The position numbers and the translations under genes were made by a program. The notes under the pieces were generated by a model. The model was not told where the DNA came from, did no database searches, and saw only the letters and a program-made list of their open reading frames with translations. Of a stretch of DNA of 64,000 nucleotides, positions 50,722-59,700 are shown piece by piece. The stretch spans positions 14,676,000 to 14,739,999 of the forward strand of contig OZ024867.1 of assembly GCA_964017155.1 (NCBI GenBank), written 5' to 3'. Within the stretch, counting starts at the first letter, position 1. Each line of letters starts with the position of its first letter. This DNA comes from Oasisia sp. SBJ-2009 (lineage: Eukaryota; Annelida; Polychaeta; Sabellida; Siboglinidae).

Positions 50722-53700
50722 ACACACACATACTCACACACAAACACAAACACACACATACTCACACACACACATATACACACGCACGCACACACACATA
50801 TACACACGCACGCACGCACGCACCCACGCACACACCCACACGCACGCACCCACACACACCCACACACACACGCACGCACACGCACGCACAGAACAAGAGA
50901 CATATTCCCTGTTTTTAACAGCATGACCTGTTTATTTAGATATTACTGATGAAGCTGTATGTGTATGTTTTAGTTGTTTATTTGTAAGATATATTATATT
51001 TATAACTGTCCTGACTTTTAGACATTTCGTGCTGAACGTTGACCGCGGCATGAGCTGGCAGAGGGCGCTGCAGAGACTGGCGAACTACGACACGTCGGAA
51101 GAGTCACCCAATGGGTTCTACTGCTCCCGTCGGGAACACAAGGGGAGACGGTGGTTCATCCTGGCGACCCAGAAACATGCGTCTTCCCACCTCTTTACCA
51201 TTGCAAGGTCTGTGTAGTTTGGGTTGATTTTATCTAATGTTGTAATATTTTATCACAAATTCATTATATCTGGTGTCCATATTGCAAAACAATACAGTTT
51301 AATCAATCCGTCCGTCCGTCCGTCCGTCCGTCCGTCCGTCCGTCCGTCCGTCCGTCCGTCCGTCCGTCCCATGTCTCTGTTAGAATAGTATGAGGGAAGG
51401 AATGGCAATATTGTATGTGAGCTAGCATGACAAGGAGTTTATAGATTTACATTTTTATCAATTCCTCCAGGGCAGTGGGATCTCATCATAGGTCAGCATC
51501 AAATAGTCAGCCAGTTAACTCTGCCACATGGCAAACATTTTTAATATATTGACTTCCCTGATATATTTAAAGAACTACAATTTTTGGTTATATAATTTGA
51601 CCAGTCATAATTATCAAATCAAAATACAACAATTGTTAGGAACAGAGCCAAATAAATAAATAATAAAAGCAGTTCATTACAATGCAGTTGTCCTGTTCAA
51701 TATTGTATAATCTTTAAGATCTGTACCTTTACTTAGCAGGCACTTTCATGTAAACAGCCATCATGTTTACATTCATTGCTTGGAAACTCTGTACTCCTGT
51801 AAGAAAACCTGTTCAGCTTCGATCATCTCGTTCTGATTTACTTTGTGTCCCTAAAGTCAATATCGCTAGTGCTTCTGCTGTTGGTGCACCTACTCTTTGG
51901 AATATGGCTCCTAGTGTTTTGACCAAACACTAGGAGGCATATTGAAAATATTGCTAAATTCCATCATCGTTGAAAGACACACCTTTACAACCTCGCTGAC
52001 ATATCAATCAGTCTGATGACAGCTGGATTTGTTACCCGACGAAAACGTTCCCAGTAGAAATGGCATTAAGCAGGCTGTTTGAATTTCTGTGAGGCCTTGT
52101 TTACTGTTGAGTGAGTATAATTAGTAGATATTTGGGCAGTGTGGTAACAGAGCTGTGAATTGTCTGTTTTTATGTATATTGACATAGGTGTCATGTTGTT
52201 TGGTGATGTGATCCAGACAAATTGGTGTCTGGTTCTAGCAGAGACTAAGGGGTGTCGGTTTAGAGACTGGGATGTGAAAAAGTGAGGTATTAGAATTTCA
52301 AAACTTGTATACACGTGTGAATGAAGATTAATTAATGTCTGAAAATGCAAACATGTAGTAAAAAAACATATATTTGGAACTCAAATGTGGTCTTGTGTCT
52401 GTCCTTGTGTCTCTCCAGACCTAACACAGGTGTATCAAGCTTTGAGGAGGAGAAGACTGACTTGCTACACAAGTACATGGCCATTTCCAGGGAGAAGGCA
52501 GGTGAGGCCCACACCTGGGCCACTGGGCCACTCGGCCACTGGGCCACTGTCTTTCATTCAGTTAAACTGTGCCTTTGTGGTAACTGGTAATGGGTTATGA
52601 TAAACCATTTTTGATTGTTTTCGGTGCACTTGTTGCTTGTTTACGAAACGATGTGATAGATGGCGCGACGATCACGGGCAAGTTTCCCAAATTATGTAAG
52701 AGACACCTCCACAATCACTGGCTAGCTTTCTAAATGATGTGACAGATGGCGCCACAATCACTGGCTAGCTTTCTAAACGATGTGACAGATGGCGCCACAA
52801 TCACTGGCTAGCTTCCTAAATTATGTAAGAGATGGCGCCACAATCACTGGCTAGCTTTCTAAATGATGTGACAGATGGCGCCTCAATCACTGGCTAGCTT
52901 CCCTAATAGTGTGAGAGATGGCCATTTGCACCATCGTTGGTTCCTTTATTGTATGTTATTCATGAACCAGAGTATGCTTGAATTGTTCATAATTCATAGA
53001 GTAAAAGGCATAATTTGTATCCAGCTTTTCAATGTGTACACAATGCATGTTTTCAGTTTGCATTATTTTAAATTATCATTCTCCACAATATATAGCATGA
53101 CGCATGGTTATATTGTATAAGTAGATTCCCATCTGATGTTACCTGGTGTTGATATAATTAATGTGGTAACAAAACGTTTGCAATATGAATCAAGAAGTAA
53201 TCTGTTATTTAGGCAGCTCTTTTTTGACTTTTATATGCTCAATTCCATTATTATTTGAAGGTTGTTTAACTTTTCATTTAAAAACTGAACAAAAGATTAA
53301 TGTTTATCATATTGCAAAACATTTTCTTCTTCTCATTTGAGCTCATCCCTCTGTAGTAGCCACGTACGTACGTGACTAGAGTATTGTCGAGCTTGGCGGG
53401 TCGCAAGTAGTGGGTGGTGTTGCGCGGGAGGGGGATAATAAAACATAAATATGTACTTACATAGGCATTGAGTGCAAATGCCTTCTAAATGAGTCGAGCG
53501 ATATTAATGTCAATTTTGTTCTGACAGAAACTGGTTGGACGGAGCAGTACAACTCCACCAGGGAGCGCTGCATCCACGGACCACAGTGTCGCTCCGGGGC
53601 CTCCTGCACAGGTGGGACAGGCGGGGCCTGGGACAGACTTACCCACAGTGACTTACCACACAGTGACTTACCCACAGTGACTTACCACACAGTGACTTAC

Positions 53701-56700
53701 CCACAGTGACTTACCCCACAGTGCCTTACCCACAGTGTCTTACCACACAGTGACTTACCCCACAGTACCCTACCCCACAGGGTCTTACCTTACAGTACCT
53801 TACCCCACAGTACCCTACCCCACAGTACCCTACCACACAGTACCCTACCACACGGTACCCTACCCCACAGTACCCTACCCCACAGTCCCCTACTTCACAG
53901 TACCCTACCCCACAGTACCCTACCCCACAGTACCCTACCCCACAGTCCCCTACTTCACAGTACCCTACCCCACAGTACCCTACCCCACAGTACCCTACCC
54001 CACAGTCCCCTACTTCACAGTACCCTACCCCACAGTACCCTACCCCACAGTACCCTACCCCACAGTCCCCTACTTCACAGTACCCTACCCCACAGTACCC
54101 TACTTCACAGTACCCTACCCCACAGTACCCTACCCCACAGTACCCTACCCCACAGTCCCCTACTTCACAGTCCCCTACTTCACAGTACCCTACCCCACAG
54201 TACCCTACCCCACAGTACCCTACCCCACAGTACCCTACCCCACAGTCCCCTACTTCACAGTACCCTACCTCACAGTACCCTACCCCACAGTACCCTACCC
54301 CACAGTCCCCTACTTCACAGTACCCTACCCCACAGTACCCTACCCCACAGTACCCTACCCCACAGTCCCCTACTTCACAGTACCCTACCCCACAGTACCC
54401 TACCCCACAGTACCCTACCTCACAGTACCCTACCCCACAGTCCCCTACTTCACAGTACCCTACCCCACAGTACCCTACCCCACAGTCCCCTACTTCACAG
54501 TACCCTACCCCACAGTACCCTACTTCACAGTACCCTACCTCACAGTACCCTACCCCACAGTCCCCTACTTCACAGTACCCTACCCCACAGTACCCTACTT
54601 CACAGTACCCTACCTCACAGTACCCTACCCCACAGTACCCTACCCCACAGTACCCTACTTCACAGTACCCTACCCCACAGTACCCTACCCCACAGTACCC
54701 TACCCCACAGTCCCCTACTTCACAGTACCCTACCCCACAGTACCCTACCCCACAGTCCCCTACTTCACAGTACCCTACCCCACAGTACCCTACTTCACAG
54801 TACCCTACCCCACAGTACCCTACCCCACAGTCCCCTACTTCACAGTACCCTACCCCACAGTACCCTACCCCACAGTACCCTACCTCACAGTACCCTACCC
54901 CACAGTCCCCTACTTCACAGTACCCTAACCCACAGTACCCTACCCCACAGTCCCCTACTTCACAGTACCCTACCCCACAGTACCCTACTTCACAGTACCC
55001 TACCTCACAGTACCCTACCCCACAGTACCCTACTTCACAGTACCCTACCTCACAGTACCCTACCCCACAGTCCCCTACTTCACAGTACCCTACCCCACAG
55101 TACCCTACTTCACAGTACCCTACCTCACAGTACCCTACCCCACAGTACCCTACCCCACAGTACCCTACTTCACAGTACCCTACCCCACAGTACCCTACCC
55201 CACAGTACCCTACCCCACAGTCCCCTACTTCACAGTACCCTACCCCACAGTACCCTACCCCACAGTACCCTACCCCACAGTCCCCTACTTCACAGTACCC
55301 TACCCCACAGTACCCTACTTCACAGTACCCTACCCCACAGTACCCTACCCCACAGTACCCTACCCTACAGTACCCTACTTCACAGTACCCTACCCCACAG
55401 TACCCTACCCCACAGTCCCCTACTTCACAGTACCCTACCCCACAGTACCCTACCCCACAGTACCCTACCCCACAGTCCCCTACTTCACAGTACCCTACCC
55501 CACAGTACCCTACCCCACAGTACCCTACCTCACAGTACCCTACCCCACAGTCCCCTACTTCACAGTACCCTACCCCACAGTACCCTACCCCACAGTCCCC
55601 TACTTCACAGTACCCTACCCCACAGTACCCTACTTCACAGTACCCTACCTCACAGTACCCTACCCCACAGTACCCTACCCCACAGTCCCCTACTTCACAG
55701 TACCCTACCCCACAGTACCCTACTTCACAGTACCCTACCTCACAGTACCCTACCCCACAGTACCCTACCCCACAGTACCCTACTTCACAGTACCCTACCC
55801 CACAGTACCCTACCCCACAGTCCCCTACTTCACAGTACCCTACCCCACAGTACCCTACCCCACAGTACCCTACCCCACAGTCCCCTACTTCACAGTACCC
55901 TACCCCACAGTACCCTACTTCACAGTACCCTACCCCACAGTACCCTACCCCACAGTACCCTACCCCACAGTACCCTACTTCACAGTACCCTACCCCACAG
56001 TACCCTACCCCACAGTCCCCTACTTCACAGTACCCTACCCCACAGTACCCTACCCCACAGTCCCCTACTTCACAGTACCCTACCCCACAGTACCCTACTT
56101 CACAGTACCCTACCCCACAGTACCCTACTTCACAGTACCCTACCCCACAGTACCCTACTTCACAGTACCCTACCCCACAGTACCCTACCCCACAGTACCC
56201 TACCCCACAGTACCCTACTTCACAGTACCCTACCCCACAGTACCCTACCCCACAGTCCCCTACTTCACAGTACCCTACCCCACAGTACCCTACTTCACAG
56301 TACCCTACCCCACAGTACCCTACTTCACAGTACCCTACCCCACAGTACCCTACTTCACAGTACCCTACCCCACAGTACCCTACTTCACAGTACCCTACCC
56401 CACAGTACCCTACCCCACAGTACCCTACCTCACAGTACCCTACCACACAGTACCCTACCCCACAGTCCCCTACTTCACAGTACCCTACCTCACAGTACCC
56501 TACCACACAGTACCCTACCCCACAGTCCCCTACTTCACAGTACCCTACCCCACAGTACCCTACCCCACAGTACCCTACCCCACAGTCCCCTACTTCACAG
56601 TACCCTACCCCACAGTACCCTACCCCACAGTACCCTACCCCACAGTCCCCTACTTCACAGTACCCTACCCCACAGTACCCTACCCCACAGTACCCTACCC

Positions 56701-59700
56701 CACAGTCCCCTACTTCACAGTACCCTACCCCACAGTACCCTACTTCACAGTACCCTACCCCACAGTACCCTACCCCACAGTACCCTACCCCACAGTCCCC
56801 TACTTCACAGTCCCCTACTTCACAGTACCCTACCCCACAGTACCCTACCCCACAGTACCCTACCCCACAGTACCCTACCCCACAGTCCCCTACCTCACAG
56901 TACCCTACCTCACAGTACCCTACCCCACAGTACCCTACCCCACAGTCCCCTACTTCACAGTACCCTACCCCACAGTACCCTACCCCACAGTACCCTACCC
57001 CACAGTCCCCTACTTCACAGTACCCTACCCCACAGTACCCTACCCCACAGTACCCTACCTCACAGTACCCTACCCCACAGTCCCCTACTTCACAGTACCC
57101 TACCCCACAGTACCCTACCCCACAGTCCCCTACTTCACAGTACCCTACCCCACAGTACCCTACTTCACAGTACCCTACCTCACAGTACCCTACCCCACAG
57201 TCCCCTACTTCACAGTACCCTACCCCACAGTACCCTACTTCACAGTACCCTACCTCACAGTACCCTACCCCACAGTACCCTACCCCACAGTACCCTACTT
57301 CACAGTACCCTACCCCACAGTACCCTACCCCACAGTACCCTACCCCACAGTCCCCTACTTCACAGTACCCTACCCCACAGTACCCTACCCCACAGTCCCC
57401 TACTTCACAGTACCCTACCCCACAGTACCCTACTTCACAGTACCCTACCCCACAGTACCCTACCCCACAGTCCCCTACTTCACAGTACCCTACCCCACAG
57501 TACCCTACCCCACAGTACCCTACCTCACAGTACCCTACCCCACAGTCCCCTACTTCACAGTACCCTAACCCACAGTACCCTACCCCACAGTCCCCTACTT
57601 CACAGTACCCTACCCCACAGTACCCTACTTCACAGTACCCTACCTCACAGTACCCTACCCCACAGTCCCCTACTTCACAGTACCCTACCCCACAGTACCC
57701 TACTTCACAGTACCCTACCTCACAGTACCCTACCCCACAGTACCCTACCCCACAGTACCCTACTTCACAGTACCCTACCCCACAGTACCCTACCCCACAG
57801 TACCCTACCCCACAGTCCCCTACTTCACAGTACCCTACCCCACAGTACCCTACCCCACAGTACCCTACCCCACAGTCCCCTACTTCACAGTACCCTACCC
57901 CACAGTACCCTACTTCACAGTACCCTACCCCACAGTACCCTACCCCACAGTACCCTACCCCACAGTACCCTACTTCACAGTACCCTACCCCACAGTACCC
58001 TACCCCACAGTCCCCTACTTCACAGTACCCTACCCCACAGTACCCTACCCCACAGTACCCTACCCCACAGTCCCCTACTTCACAGTACCCTACCCCACAG
58101 TACCCTACCCCACAGTACCCTACCTCACAGTACCCTACCCCACAGTCCCCTACTTCACAGTACCCTACCCCACAGTACCCTACCCCACAGTCCCCTACTT
58201 CACAGTACCCTACCCCACAGTACCCTACTTCACAGTACCCTACCTCACAGTACCCTACCCCACAGTACCCTACCCCACAGTCCCCTACTTCACAGTACCC
58301 TACCCCACAGTACCCTACTTCACAGTACCCTACCTCACAGTACCCTACCCCACAGTACCCTACCCCACAGTACCCTACTTCACAGTACCCTACCCCACAG
58401 TACCCTACCCCACAGTCCCCTACTTCACAGTACCCTACCCCACAGTACCCTACCCCACAGTACCCTACCCCACAGTCCCCTACTTCACAGTACCCTACCC
58501 CACAGTACCCTACTTCACAGTACCCTACCCCACAGTACCCTACCCCACAGTCCCCTACTTCACAGTACCCTACCCCACAGTACCCTACCCCACAGTCCCC
58601 TACTTCACAGTACCCTACCCCACAGTACCCTACTTCACAGTACCCTACCCCACAGTACCCTACTTCACAGTACCCTACCCCACAGTACCCTACTTCACAG
58701 TACCCTACCCCACAGTACCCTACCCCACAGTACCCTACCCCACAGTACCCTACTTCACAGTACCCTACCCCACAGTACCCTACCCCACAGTCCCCTACTT
58801 CACAGTACCCTACCCCACAGTACCCTACTTCACAGTACCCTACCCCACAGTACCCTACTTCACAGTACCCTACCCCACAGTACCCTACTTCACAGTACCC
58901 TACCCCACAGTACCCTACTTCACAGTACCCTACCCCACAGTACCCTACCCCACAGTACCCTACCTCACAGTACCCTACCACACAGTACCCTACCCCACAG
59001 TCCCCTACTTCACAGTACCCTACCTCACAGTACCCTACCACACAGTACCCTACCCCACAGTACCCTACTTCACAGTACCCTACCCCACAGTACCCTACCC
59101 CACAGTACCCTACCACACAGTACCCTACCCCACAGTACCCTACCCCACAGTACCCTACCTCACAGTACCCTACCACACAGTACCCTACCCCACAGTCCCC
59201 TACCACACAGTACCCTACCCCACAGTACCCTACTTCACAGTCCCCTACCCCACAGTCCCCTACTTCACAGTACCCTACCCCACAGTCCCCTACCCCACAG
59301 TACCCTACCCCACAGTCCCCTACCACACAGTACCCTACCCCACAGTACCCTACTTCACAGTCCCCTACCCCACAGTCCCCTACTTCACAGTACCCTACCC
59401 CACAGTACCCTACCCCACAGTACCCTACCCCACAGTTCCTTATGTCACATTATGTTAAAATTACATGTGGTGAGCGGTTCACCCCATGTTTGCCTGTGTC
59501 TTTCGGAAGAGACACTAAAAGCCGGTGGTCCCTTCTGTCTGGTGTCTATGCCAGGGGAAGTAAAAGATCCCACACATGTAACCTGTAGTGGACTCACTAA
59601 TTCTAGAGGACAACTCCTGCTTTAGCCCAAGCTTGGGCTGTTTTGAGGAAACCATGTTGCCCCACACTACCCTACCCCACAACACCCTACCACATAGTTC

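Noticed and set aside
53726..59326. 1866-residue minus frame ([10 protein letters not shown]) and the 397-residue plus frame
   Set aside because: Both are 15-bp array artefacts; five-codon periodicity, no flanking gene structure.
53637..59445. Interstitial telomere repeats (CCCTA-like)
   Set aside because: CCCTA occurs but the period is 15 bp with CACAG, not a 6-bp TTAGGG register.
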